DNA of 64,000 bases from Sphingobium yanoikuyae (GTDB lineage: Bacteria > Pseudomonadota > Alphaproteobacteria > Sphingomonadales > Sphingomonadaceae): assembly GCF_034424525.1 (NCBI RefSeq), contig NZ_CP139979.1:1550001-1614000 (forward strand), read 5' to 3'. The notes below the pieces were generated by a model. The model ran no database searches. It worked only from the letters and a program-made list of their open reading frames with translations, and was not told the origin of the DNA. Shown here piece by piece: positions 26,273-34,898 of this stretch. The position numbers and the translations under genes are program-made. The first letter of the stretch is position 1, and every line of letters begins with the position of its first letter.

Positions 26273-27748
26273 TCAGGTGCGGATCCACACGCCCTTGGTC
26301 TGGAGATAGGCGTCGATATGTTCGGCGCCGCCCTCCCGGCCATAGCCGCTCATCTTGTAGCCGCCGAACGGGACCGACGGGTCCATGGCGAAATAATGGT
26401 TCACCCAGATGGAGCCGGCGCGGATGCGCTTGACCGCCGTCATGGCCTTGCCGATGTCGCGGGTCCAGACCCCACCGGCCAGGCCGAAGCGGGTCGCATT
26501 GGCGCGACCAATCACCTCGTCCAGGCTGTCGAAGGGCAGGATGCAGGAGACCGGCCCGAAAATTTCCTCCCGCGCGATCCGCATCTCGTCGGTTACATCG
26601 GCGAAGATGGTCGGGGCGACCCAATGGCCCTTGTCGAGCGCGCCGCCGGTGACGCGATGGCCGCCGGTGACGAGCCGGGCGCCCTCCTGCGGGCCAAGAT
26701 CGAGATAGGAAGAGACGCGGGCGAACTGTTTGGCGGATACCAGCGGGCCGATCACGGTTTCGGGATCAAGGCTGGGGCCGATCTTGAGATTGGCGGCGAA
26801 GGCGGCGATGCGCTGCACCATCTCTTCATAGACCGGCCGTTCGACGAACAGGCGGGTGCCGGCGGCGCAGACCTGACCCGAATTGTTGAACACGCCCATC
26901 GCGGCCGCCGGGGTGGCGGCGTCGAGATCGGCGTCGGCGAAGATGATGTTGGGCGATTTGCCGCCCAGTTCCATCGTCACCTTCTTCACCGATCCGGCCG
27001 AGGCGGCGATGATCCGCTGGCCGGTCTCGCACGAGCCAGTGAAGGCGATCTTGTCGACGTCGGGATGGGCGGAAAGGGCCGCGCCGGTCTCGCCCGCGCC
27101 GGTGACGACATTGACGACGCCCGGTGGCACGCCGGCCTCCAGGCAGAGTTCGACAAAGCGCAGCGGGCTGAGCGAGGCATCCTCGGCCGGCTTCAGCACG
27201 ATGGTGCAGCCGGTGGCGAGCACCGGGCCGATCTTCCAGGCGGCGCTGAACAGTGGTCCGTTCCAGGGGATGATCGCGCCCACGACGCCGACCGGCTCCT
27301 TCAATGTGTAGGAGAGGAGATCGACCGGGAAGCTGTTAGACAAAGTCTCGCCATGGATGGCGGTGGCGGCGCCGGCGAAATGGCGCAGCGATCGCTGTAA
27401 CATGCCGCGCAGCCCCATGGCGGCGGTGATCGGCCGGCCCATCTCGATCACATCGAGCAGGGCGAGATCCTGGAACTCGGCATCAACCAGATCGGCGAGG
27501 CGCAGCAGCACCGCCTGGCGCTCGGCCGGCTTGAAGCGGCTCCATGGCCCTTCAAAGGCGGCGCGCGCGGCGCGCACGGCGCGGTCGACATCCTCGGCGC
27601 CGGCCAGCGCCAGTTCGGCGACCAGTTCGCCGGTCGACGCGCTGAAGCTCTGGAAGCGCTTGCCCGACAGCGCATCGACATGCTGGCCGTCGATCAGCAA
27701 CTGCTTGGGCTTGCCGTCGATGAAGGCGGGGCGGCGGGTTTCGATCAT
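26273..27748 (-). CDS. NAD(P)-dependent aldehyde dehydrogenase
   Basis: 491 aa, standard ALDH length. It shows the Glu general base in MELGGKSPNIIFADADLD, the nucleophile in NNSGQVCAAGTRLFVE, and IIPWNGPLF for cofactor binding. It oxidises an aldehyde to a carboxylate, most simply the product of P450 hydroxylation followed by alcohol oxidation, or of side-chain cleavage. It lies 26 bp after the MFS gene, so it is likely cotranscribed from the promoter near 29.2 kb. Confidence 0.94.
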   Translation of the reverse strand: MIETRRPAFIDGKPKQLLIDGQHVDALSGKRFQSFSASTGELVAELALAGAEDVDRAVRAARAAFEGPWSRFKPAERQAVLLRLADLVDAEFQDLALLDVIEMGRPITAAMGLRGMLQRSLRHFAGAATAIHGETLSNSFPVDLLSYTLKEPVGVVGAIIPWNGPLFSAAWKIGPVLATGCTIVLKPAEDASLSPLRFVELCLEAGVPPGVVNVVTGAGETGAALSAHPDVDKIAFTGSCETGQRIIAASAGSVKKVTMELGGKSPNIIFADADLDAATPAAAMGVFNNSGQVCAAGTRLFVERPVYEEMVQRIAAFAANLKIGPSLDPETVIGPLVSAKQFARVSSYLDLGPQEGARLVTGGHRVTGGALDKGHWVAPTIFADVTDEMRIAREEIFGPVSCILPFDSLDEVIGRANATRFGLAGGVWTRDIGKAMTAVKRIRAGSIWVNHYFAMDPSVPFGGYKMSGYGREGGAEHIDAYLQTKGVWIRT

Positions 27749-27774
27749 CTTTATGTCCTTTCGGAAGAGGCCGG

Positions 27775-29160
27775 TCAGACCGGCTCCCCTTCATGGGCGC
27801 GGCGCATCGAGGCGCGGCCGAGGGCGAAGAGAAGGGCGGCGGGCAGCAGCACGCAGAAGACGCTGGTAATGAGCGAGAGGCCTACCTTCATCTCATCGCC
27901 CCACAATTTGTCGGTGACGAGGCCGATGAAGGCTGGGCCGCCGGCCATGGCGATGAGGCCGGATGCCAGCACATAGAGCGCCGAGACGCGGCCGCGCAGA
28001 TAGGCGGGGGTGACGACCTGGACGGTGGCCGGCCCCATGCTGGCGGTCGAGAGGATCAGGGCCATGAAGCACCAGTAACAGGCGACCGTCGCCCAGGGGC
28101 TGGCGACCAGGAAGGCGGCGATGCCGAACGGGGCGGCGGCCAGCACGGTCATCAGGCACCAGAAGAGATGCGCGTCCTTGCGCCCCCGGCGATAGAGGCG
28201 GTCGACGGTCCAGCCATGGAGCGGGATCAGTGCGGCGGCGGCGATCTGGGCGATGCCGATCACCGGGCCGATCTGCGCCGGCTGCCAACCATGGACGCGG
28301 GCAAGATAGACCGGGGTCCAGAGCTGGAAACCGATGGTGGCGGCATAGGCGAGGCCGAAGCCGACAAAGGCGGCGGTGTAGAGCGGCTTGTGCTGGCGGA
28401 TATAGGCCCATGCCTCGCCATAGCCGGCGCCGGCGCTGCTGGCGGCCTTGCGCCGGGGCGGTTCGCGGAACAGGAAGACGAGGAAGGCGAGCAGGATGCC
28501 GGGCGCGCCGGTCATGATGAACACCTGCTGCCAGGGCTGGAGCGTCCCGAAGAGCGGCCAGGTGGCAGGGCCGGCCTTCATGGCCGCGCCGACGATCGGG
28601 CCGCCCAGCAGGAAGACGATGCCCGCACCCATGACGCCGCCCATGATGAAGACCGACATGGCGAGCGAGACGCGGTGCGGCGGGAAGCTGTCGCCGACGA
28701 CCGAATAGCTGCCGGTGCCAAAGCCCGACTCGCCCGCGCCGACACCGGCCCGCGCCATGGCGAGGCCGATGAAGCTGCCGGCGAGGCCGCAGGAGGCGGC
28801 GGCGATGCTCCAGACCGTGACCGACAGATAGAGGACGATGCGGCGGCTGAAGCGGTCGAGCGCCATGCCGAGCGGAATGGCGCAGAGGCAGAAGAGGACG
28901 GCGAAGGCCGGTCCCTGGAGCAGGCTGATCTGGAGGTCGGAGAGACCCAGATCCTGTTTGATCGGGCCGACCATCAGCGCCATGATGTTCCGGTCGGTCA
29001 GCGACAGGATATAGAGCAGGAACAGGATCGCGACCGTCAGCCAGCCCATGAAGGGGCTGGGATAGTCGGCGGTGGCCGGGGCAGGAGGCGGTGGCGCGGG
29101 GCTGTCGATCGGCGCGGATGATGACGGCGAAGCTGACAGGGACAAGGCAGGTTCGCTCAT
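27775..29160 (-). CDS. MFS transporter (spinster-like)
   Basis: 461 aa from the ATG at 29160 (MSEPALSL); the frame is open further upstream, but those starts overlap the regulon element. After a proline-rich cytoplasmic N-terminus (residues ~10-35) come about twelve membrane segments. The first ones are YILSLTDRNIMALMVGPIKQ and AVLFCLCAIPLGMALDRFSR, the latter holding the loop 2-3 signature. Substrate unknown; import of the cluster's substrate across the inner membrane or export of an intermediate are both possible. Confidence 0.88.
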   Translation of the reverse strand: MSEPALSLSASPSSSAPIDSPAPPPPAPATADYPSPFMGWLTVAILFLLYILSLTDRNIMALMVGPIKQDLGLSDLQISLLQGPAFAVLFCLCAIPLGMALDRFSRRIVLYLSVTVWSIAAASCGLAGSFIGLAMARAGVGAGESGFGTGSYSVVGDSFPPHRVSLAMSVFIMGGVMGAGIVFLLGGPIVGAAMKAGPATWPLFGTLQPWQQVFIMTGAPGILLAFLVFLFREPPRRKAASSAGAGYGEAWAYIRQHKPLYTAAFVGFGLAYAATIGFQLWTPVYLARVHGWQPAQIGPVIGIAQIAAAALIPLHGWTVDRLYRRGRKDAHLFWCLMTVLAAAPFGIAAFLVASPWATVACYWCFMALILSTASMGPATVQVVTPAYLRGRVSALYVLASGLIAMAGGPAFIGLVTDKLWGDEMKVGLSLITSVFCVLLPAALLFALGRASMRRAHEGEPV

Positions 29161-29284
29161 CGGCGGAACGCCCTGATTATCACCGATTCTCTGTTGCGCA
29201 GGCTCGACACCGACCTTCTCCATGCTGATCGCCGTGCCTGGTCCGCAGAGCGGCACGATCTGTTGCCGGCATAACGCACATTTT

Positions 29285-29299
29285 TGCACCATAGGTCAA
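29285..29299 (+). promoter_or_regulatory. Operator-like element upstream of the MFS-ALDH operon
   Basis: TGCACCATAGGTCAA preceded by TTTT. On the minus strand the same stretch includes TTGACC, a possible -35 box for the MFS gene, so a bound repressor would cover it. The corresponding -10 is weak. Confidence 0.52.
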
Positions 29300-29396
29300 T
29301 ATATGATGCACCGCTTTTCGCGGCTTTATCCCCTGTCCCTAATAAGAAGGCCGGATTTCCGTTGCGGCAAGGGGGCAAATTCTTTTCGATCAAACA

Positions 29397-29467
29397 TTTA
29401 CCACTGGTGCAAAATTAGTTGACATCCACCGCTGGAGCGATAGAAATAAAAATGCACACCGGGATAA
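29397..29467 (+). promoter_or_regulatory. TonB-receptor promoter flanked by two operator-like elements
   Basis: TTGACA (29419-29424) and TAGAAA (29441-29446) with a 16-bp spacer form a good promoter. One element abuts it upstream (minus strand TGCACCAGTGGTAAA, 29397-29411). A second lies over the likely transcript start (TGCACACCGGGATAA, 29453-29467). Flanking on both sides is what a looping or double-site repressor would use. Confidence 0.65.
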
Positions 29468-29524
29468 TAATGACAGGTGTGGGCCAACGAGCCGACACAT
29501 TGCGTCCAGGGAGAGGAAAGACCA

Positions 29525-32500
29525 ATGTCCAAGCACAAGATTTTTGCGTCGTCGCTGGCGATCGGCGCCAGCATCGTCGCGATGACCGGCAGCGCGCTGG
29601 CGCAGGATGCGGCGGCGCCCGCACCGGCACCGGAGCAGGCCGCCGAACAGGGTGGTGCCGCGCCGGTCAGCACATCCGACATCGTCGTTACCGGATCGCG
29701 CATCGTGCGCGACGGCTATACCGCGCCGACGCCGGTGACGGTCGCCACGACCGAGGAACTGTCGCGCACGACGCCGTCGAGCATCCCGGACGCGCTCAAC
29801 AAGCTGCCGCAATTCTCCAATTCGCTCAGCCCCTCCAAGTCGGCGTCGAACTTCTCGAATGCGCCGATCCACGGCAATGTGCTCAACCTGCGCGGCCTGG
29901 GCACGCCCAGCGCCAATCCCAAGGGGCCGCTGCGCACGCTGATCCTGTTCGACGGCATGCGCGTGTCGCCGACCGAATATATCGGCACGATCGACACCAA
30001 TGTGCTGCCGCAGCTGCTGATGCAGCGGGTCGACGTGGTGACCGGCGGCGCCTCGGCCCAATGGGGCTCTGACGCGGTCGCGGGTGTCGTCAACTTCGTG
30101 CTCGACAAGAAATTCACCGGCATCAAGGGCGTCGCCCAGGCGGGCATTTCCGACGAGGGCGACAATGCCAACCAGCGCCTCGGCCTGGCGGTCGGCCAGG
30201 ATTTTGCCGGCGGACGCGGACATATCCTGCTGAGCGGCGAATATTCCAACAATGAAGGCATGCTGCGCAGCGATCGCGACTATGCGACCAAGGGCTATAG
30301 CTATGTCGGCAGCGTCGTGGGCTGCACCAAGCTGGCGAGCGAGCCGGCGTCGGTCTGTGCGCCCGGCGGCGCGCGCAATCCCTATACGATCGGGTCGAAC
30401 ATCCTGATTTCGGCGCTCGCGCCCAACGGCCGCATCACCGCCTCCAGCGTGGCGGGCAATCCCTATGTCGGGCAGGTCATCAACAATGACGGCACGACCC
30501 GGCCGTTCAACACCGGCACGGCGGTCGGCACGACCGGCTTCCAGTCGGGCGGCGACGGTTACCAGATCCCGACCACCGGCGCGGCGGTCATCCCGCTGAC
30601 CACCTATCAGGCGTTCGGGCGCCTGAGCTATGACCTGACCGACGATATCAACGCCTTCGTCCAGGGTAGCTGGTCGCGCTCGGACCTGGAATATTCGACC
30701 CAGGTGAATGCGCTGGTGCCTTCGTCGCAGGGCGTCACCATCTACAAGGGCAATCCCTATCTGTCGTCCGCGCTGAATTCGGCGCTGACGTCCGCGACCG
30801 ACAGCTACACGGTCGGCCAATATGATGCCGGCCAGCCGACCGCCATCGCCAAGGAACGGACCGATTACTGGATGGTCAATGCCGGCTTCACCGGCAAGCT
30901 GGGCGGGCTCGACTGGAGCGCCACCTACTCGCATGGCGACTCCAAGCATATCCTGGCCAATTCAGGCCTTTATGACAGCAAGAAGCTCTATGCCGCCGCC
31001 GACGCGGTGGTGGACCCCAGCACCGGCCAGATCACCTGCCGCGTGCTGCTCGATCCGACCTATGCCAGCCAATATGCGGGCTGCAAGCCGATCGACGTGC
31101 TGCATGGCGATCCGTCCAAGTCGACGCCCGAAGGCTATGCCTATGCCACCGGCACGTCGCGTTACCGGGCCAGCATCCGTCAGGACAGCTTTGCGGTGAA
31201 CCTCAATGGCAGCCTGTTCGACCTGCCGGCTGGGCCGGTCGACTTCGCGGTCGGCGCGGAATATCGCAAGCAGACGCTGAACCTCACCAGCAATGCCGAT
31301 CCCTCGCTGCTCGACACGGCGGCCGAGCGCAGCGCCTATTTCGCCGGTCTGCGCGGCGTGCCGGCCACCACCAACTTCTACTGGCTGACCAATGTCGGCA
31401 CGGCGCATGGCAGCCTGAACGTCAAGGAAGCCTATGCCGAACTGGCGGTGCCGATCCTGAAGGACAAGCCCTTCTTCCGGGAACTGAGCATCAACGGCGC
31501 GGGCCGCATCACCGACTATTCGACGTCGGGTACGGTCGAGACCTGGAAGGTCGGCGCAACCTGGAAGCCGGTCGATGACCTGCTGCTGCGTGCCACCCTG
31601 TCGCGCGACATTCGTGCGCCCAACCTGTTCGAACTCTATTCGGGCGCGCAGAGCGGCATCGGCATCGTCAATGATCTGCAGACCGCCGACGGCAGCTATG
31701 GCAGCGGCCTCAACCAGAATGTGAACACGGTCACCAGCGGCAACGCCAATCTGAAGCCGGAAAAGGCCAAGACGTTGACGATCGGCGGCGTGCTCACGCC
31801 GTCCTTCTTCCCCGGCTTCTCGCTGTCGGTCGACTATTACAAGATCAAGGTCACTGGCCTGATCGACACGCTTTCGTCGCAGCAGATCATCACCAACTGC
31901 TATAATGCGGGCGGATCGGGCGTGGCCGAATGCGGCCTGATCGATCGGGCGACGCCGACCAGCCTGCCCTCGCTGGTGCATATCGTGCCGGCCAACATCG
32001 CCTTCCTGAAGACCGCCGGCATCGATTTCGACGCCAGCTATCGCACGGCGATGGGCGACGGGGCGCTCAGCCTGCGCCTCTACATGAACTATCTCGACAA
32101 GTTCGATGCCCAGCAATATGCGGGCGCTCCGATCGCCCATTATGCGGGCGTCAGCGTGGTCGGCAGCAACCCGGCCGGCTTCCCGCGCTGGCGCGGCAAT
32201 TTCTCGATCGACTACAGCAACGGGCCGTTCGGCATCACCCTGTCCGAACAATATATTCACAAGATGCGGCTGGATATTCCCGGCGGGCCGGTGCCGATCC
32301 AGTTCGTCGACGATAAGGTGAAGGCGGTCTGGTATACCGACCTGGCCATGCGCTTCACCGTGCCTCAGGGGAATGGCAATTTCGAGCTGTTCGCCAACGT
32401 CAACAACCTGTTCGACAAACAACCGCCGATCATTCCGGGCACCGTGCCGGGCGTGAACCTGCCCACCAATATCGCGGTCTACGACTTTATCGGCCGGGCC

Positions 32501-32530
32501 TTCACGGCGGGCGTCCGCTTCAAATTCTGA
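29525..32530 (+). CDS. TonB-dependent outer-membrane receptor
   Basis: 1001 aa from the ATG at 29525, preceded by GAGAGGAAAG. A signal peptide ends at GSALAQ (~residue 25), followed by a linker and the plug start TSDIVVTGSRIVRDGY. The plug has VDVVTGGASAQWGSDAVAGV (~residue 175). The C-terminus FIGRAFTAGVRFKF ends in the aromatic residue needed for barrel assembly. It imports a bulky substrate using TonB energy; its own promoter carries two regulon elements, so it is probably the entry gate for the compound degraded by this cluster. Confidence 0.96.
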   Translation: MSKHKIFASSLAIGASIVAMTGSALAQDAAAPAPAPEQAAEQGGAAPVSTSDIVVTGSRIVRDGYTAPTPVTVATTEELSRTTPSSIPDALNKLPQFSNSLSPSKSASNFSNAPIHGNVLNLRGLGTPSANPKGPLRTLILFDGMRVSPTEYIGTIDTNVLPQLLMQRVDVVTGGASAQWGSDAVAGVVNFVLDKKFTGIKGVAQAGISDEGDNANQRLGLAVGQDFAGGRGHILLSGEYSNNEGMLRSDRDYATKGYSYVGSVVGCTKLASEPASVCAPGGARNPYTIGSNILISALAPNGRITASSVAGNPYVGQVINNDGTTRPFNTGTAVGTTGFQSGGDGYQIPTTGAAVIPLTTYQAFGRLSYDLTDDINAFVQGSWSRSDLEYSTQVNALVPSSQGVTIYKGNPYLSSALNSALTSATDSYTVGQYDAGQPTAIAKERTDYWMVNAGFTGKLGGLDWSATYSHGDSKHILANSGLYDSKKLYAAADAVVDPSTGQITCRVLLDPTYASQYAGCKPIDVLHGDPSKSTPEGYAYATGTSRYRASIRQDSFAVNLNGSLFDLPAGPVDFAVGAEYRKQTLNLTSNADPSLLDTAAERSAYFAGLRGVPATTNFYWLTNVGTAHGSLNVKEAYAELAVPILKDKPFFRELSINGAGRITDYSTSGTVETWKVGATWKPVDDLLLRATLSRDIRAPNLFELYSGAQSGIGIVNDLQTADGSYGSGLNQNVNTVTSGNANLKPEKAKTLTIGGVLTPSFFPGFSLSVDYYKIKVTGLIDTLSSQQIITNCYNAGGSGVAECGLIDRATPTSLPSLVHIVPANIAFLKTAGIDFDASYRTAMGDGALSLRLYMNYLDKFDAQQYAGAPIAHYAGVSVVGSNPAGFPRWRGNFSIDYSNGPFGITLSEQYIHKMRLDIPGGPVPIQFVDDKVKAVWYTDLAMRFTVPQGNGNFELFANVNNLFDKQPPIIPGTVPGVNLPTNIAVYDFIGRAFTAGVRFKF

Positions 32531-32555
32531 TAAAAGCCGAAGAGCCATTCGGGGC

Positions 32556-32598
32556 AAGCCGCTGGAGGCCGGATCATCCGGTTTTCAGCGGCTTTTTT
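32556..32598 (+). terminator. Rho-independent terminator of the TonB receptor gene
   Basis: AAGCCGCTG pairs with CAGCGGCTT, with an inner CCGGAT/ATCCGG stem, followed directly by a run of Ts. It starts 26 nt after the stop codon. Confidence 0.88.
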
Positions 32599-32662
32599 CG
32601 TGTCGATGGGGTGGGGCAGACGACTTGGTGATACCGGCGCCAAACAGCCGCAAAAGCGCCCA

Positions 32663-32854
32663 ATGGCGGATTTGCGGTCGTCCCCGTTCACTGTCCTTTT
32701 CGGGTCGTTTGACGCTTGGGTTGAGCAGAAGGTGCTGCCTGGCATTCAAAGCGGGGCGCTGGACCGGCGGGATATGGTGGCGGTCGTCGCTGCCCTCCGC
32801 CGCTGGGAGCATGACGGGACATGGAGCGCGAGCAACGGTGCGCTAGACAGGTGA
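32663..32854 (+). CDS. Small hypothetical protein (weak)
   Basis: A 63-aa frame beginning MADLRSSPFTVLFGSFDAWV. No family recognised. No clear ribosome site precedes the ATG. The sequence has a believable protein composition (amphipathic helices, WEHDGTW near the end) but is too short to be sure. It lies in the gene-poor boundary stretch between the TonB terminator and the tRNA genes. Confidence 0.3.
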   Translation: MADLRSSPFTVLFGSFDAWVEQKVLPGIQSGALDRRDMVAVVAALRRWEHDGTWSASNGALDR

Positions 32855-32901
32855 CTGCACTCCCTTACCGTGCTCAAGAGCAACGATAGGAAAGAGAATC
32901 A

Positions 32902-33273
32902 GTGCGCGGGGACATCGATAATACTCAGCCGGTCTGTCTTGATGGTGCATCGTCAGCCAAGGCCCGCGTAATATACTCGCTACGGCGGGTGCCCGAGCAA
33001 AAGCTGCAATTTGGCACAGTCCAAGTCGACTATGGCACTGTGGCGGTTTGGCGACCGTTCGACCCTGACGATACCGGATATGAAGCGGCGTGGAGGTCTA
33101 TCCCTTGGCGGAATGTTTATCGCATTCACGTTCCTCGGCATCCTATCCCAGACCGACCGAAGTATGTCGAATATGCGATCGAGGAAATGGCATTGGGCGA
33201 TGTGCGTGCAAAGCTACCGGTCGCTATGCTTGAGTTGAGCTACCATCTCAAAGAGCATCTTAAAACGCTCTGA
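32902..33273 (+). CDS. Hypothetical protein, possible island-edge gene
   Basis: 123 aa starting at GTG 32902, six nt after an AGGAAAGAG ribosome site. No domain recognised. It has a beta-rich middle (QFGTVQVDYGTVAVWRPF) and a helical C-terminus (LSYHLKEHLKTL). Codon use is less GC-biased than in either neighbouring region, which suggests recent acquisition. There is no partner gene near it. Confidence 0.5.
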   Translation: MRGDIDNTQPVCLDGASSAKARVIYSLRRVPEQKLQFGTVQVDYGTVAVWRPFDPDDTGYEAAWRSIPWRNVYRIHVPRHPIPDRPKYVEYAIEEMALGDVRAKLPVAMLELSYHLKEHLKTL

Positions 33274-33346
33274 TCCGAGAAAACCGACGCGTCAGCGCCC
33301 TGCACCTAGCCGGTGTGGGGCGCTGCTATGATAGGCGTTTGGGCGT

Positions 33347-33398
33347 GCTAGCGGAGCCTGCTGCGCGGCTAGCATAGTGCTAGCATGGAAATGCTAGC
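33347..33398. repeat. Cluster of four GCTAGC hexamers
   Basis: GCTAGC occurs at 33347, 33368, 33379 and 33393, within 52 bp, in an otherwise empty stretch (33274-33453). Each hexamer is its own complement. No function is recognised; it could be a binding-site array or a decayed recombination site next to the tRNA genes. Confidence 0.5.
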
Positions 33399-33453
33399 AG
33401 CGTTCGGAAGCTGGCCCCATGTGGGGTAAGTTGCTGTATTTTCTAGGAAAGTT

Positions 33454-33529
<76 letters not shown>

Positions 33530-33564
33530 ACACTGGCCTATAAGCGATCCGCCGGGGGATCGAA

Positions 33565-33585
33565 CCTGCATCAGGCCGATGCAGG
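33565..33585 (-). other. Hairpin between the tandem tRNA genes
   Basis: CCTGCATC and its exact complement form an 8-bp stem with a 5-nt loop. In minus-strand reading it begins 3 nt after the CCA of the upstream tRNA-Lys. It may guide processing of the tRNA precursor or partly terminate it; there is no T-run. Confidence 0.5.
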
Positions 33586-33588
33586 ATT

Positions 33589-33664
<76 letters not shown>

Positions 33665-33785
33665 ATCCCGTTGCCGGTCAGTCTTGGTGGCTGATCGCTT
33701 CGGTGTGGGCGGGCTGTTAGCAGGCACATTTGATTCTGCAAACAGTAAATTGCGTTATCGCACAATTTTTTCGCGAGAGGCCTGC

Positions 33786-34898
33786 TCAGGCCCAGTTGCC
33801 GATGCGCGTGGTGCGCCTGGTCGAGCGGTCGATCGACATGATGATGCCCACGCACAGCATGACGGTCAGCATCGACGAACCGCCATAGGACATGAAGGGC
33901 AGGGGGATGCCGACCACAGGGGCAAGGCCCATGACCATCATCAGGTTGATCGCCATGTAGAAGAAGATGGTGGTGGTGAGGCCCGCCGCGACCAGGCGCG
34001 CGAACTTGTCGGGCGTGCGCAGCGACACGCGGATGCCCCAGCGGAACAGCAGCATGAAGGCGCCGATCAGGAACACGCCGCCGGCCATGCCCCACTCCTC
34101 GGCCATGGTGGCGAAGACGAAGTCGGTATGGCCTTCGGGCAGATACTGGAGATGACTCTGCGTGCCCTGGAGGAAGCCCTTGCCCCAGATGCCGCCGGAG
34201 CCGATCGCGATCTTCGACTGGCTGATATGATAGCCCGCGCCCAGCGGATCGCTTTCCGGGTCCATGAAGATCAGGACGCGCTTCTTCTGATAGTCATGCA
34301 GGAAGCTGAAGGCGATCGGGATGATCGCGGCGACGGTGAGGCCGGAACCGATGAACAGGCGCAGCGGCAGGCCGGCCAGGAACATGACGGTGATGCCGCC
34401 CGCCAGGATCATCGTCGCAGTGCCCAGATCCGGCTGTACCAGCACCAGCGCCCAGGGAACGCCGATCAGCACCAACGCGGGCCAGATGGCGTTCCAGCGG
34501 CGGATTTCCCCCACTGGCAGCATCGCATAGAAGCGGGCGACCGCCAGCACGATGATCGGCTTCATGAATTCCGACGGCTGCAACTGCATGAAGCCCAGGT
34601 TGATCCAGCGCTGGCTGCCACCGGCAACGCCGCCGATCAGTTCCACCAGCACCAGCGACACCAGCACCGCGCCATAGGCGGGGAAGGCAAAGCGGGCGAA
34701 CAGTTCCAGCGGTATGCGGCTCAGCACCAGCGCCATGACGGCGAAGATGACGAAGCGCACCCCCTGGTTGATTGCCCAGGGGGTGATGCTGCCACCCGCT
34801 GCGCTGTATAGCACCAGCGTCCCGAACAGGGCGATGGCGGCAAGCAGGCCCAGCACGCGCCAGGGAAATTCGGTGACGGACTGGGGTATGATGCTCAT
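33786..34898 (-). CDS. rodA: Rod-shape SEDS glycosyltransferase RodA
   Basis: 370 aa, polytopic. It polymerises peptidoglycan strands from lipid II during side-wall growth, working with PBP2. SEDS features include GGSQRWINLGFMQLQPSEFM, LVLVQPDLGTATMI and GIPLPFMSYGGSSMLTVM near the end. The start codon overlaps the mrdA stop by one base (TAATG). It is the last gene of the mreB-mreC-mreD-mrdA-rodA operon. Confidence 0.97.
   Translation of the reverse strand: MSIIPQSVTEFPWRVLGLLAAIALFGTLVLYSAAGGSITPWAINQGVRFVIFAVMALVLSRIPLELFARFAFPAYGAVLVSLVLVELIGGVAGGSQRWINLGFMQLQPSEFMKPIIVLAVARFYAMLPVGEIRRWNAIWPALVLIGVPWALVLVQPDLGTATMILAGGITVMFLAGLPLRLFIGSGLTVAAIIPIAFSFLHDYQKKRVLIFMDPESDPLGAGYHISQSKIAIGSGGIWGKGFLQGTQSHLQYLPEGHTDFVFATMAEEWGMAGGVFLIGAFMLLFRWGIRVSLRTPDKFARLVAAGLTTTIFFYMAINLMMVMGLAPVVGIPLPFMSYGGSSMLTVMLCVGIIMSIDRSTRRTTRIGNWA

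Noticed and set aside
26195..27400. 401-codon plus-strand frame opposite the aldehyde dehydrogenase
   Set aside because: Antisense shadow; the ALDH on the other strand has intact catalytic motifs.
33530..33588. Possible third tRNA remnant (GGTTCGATCCCCC-like text, minus strand) between the tRNA-Lys genes
   Set aside because: The T-arm-like stem does not pair and no acceptor or anticodon arm can be drawn; only a simple hairpin is supported.
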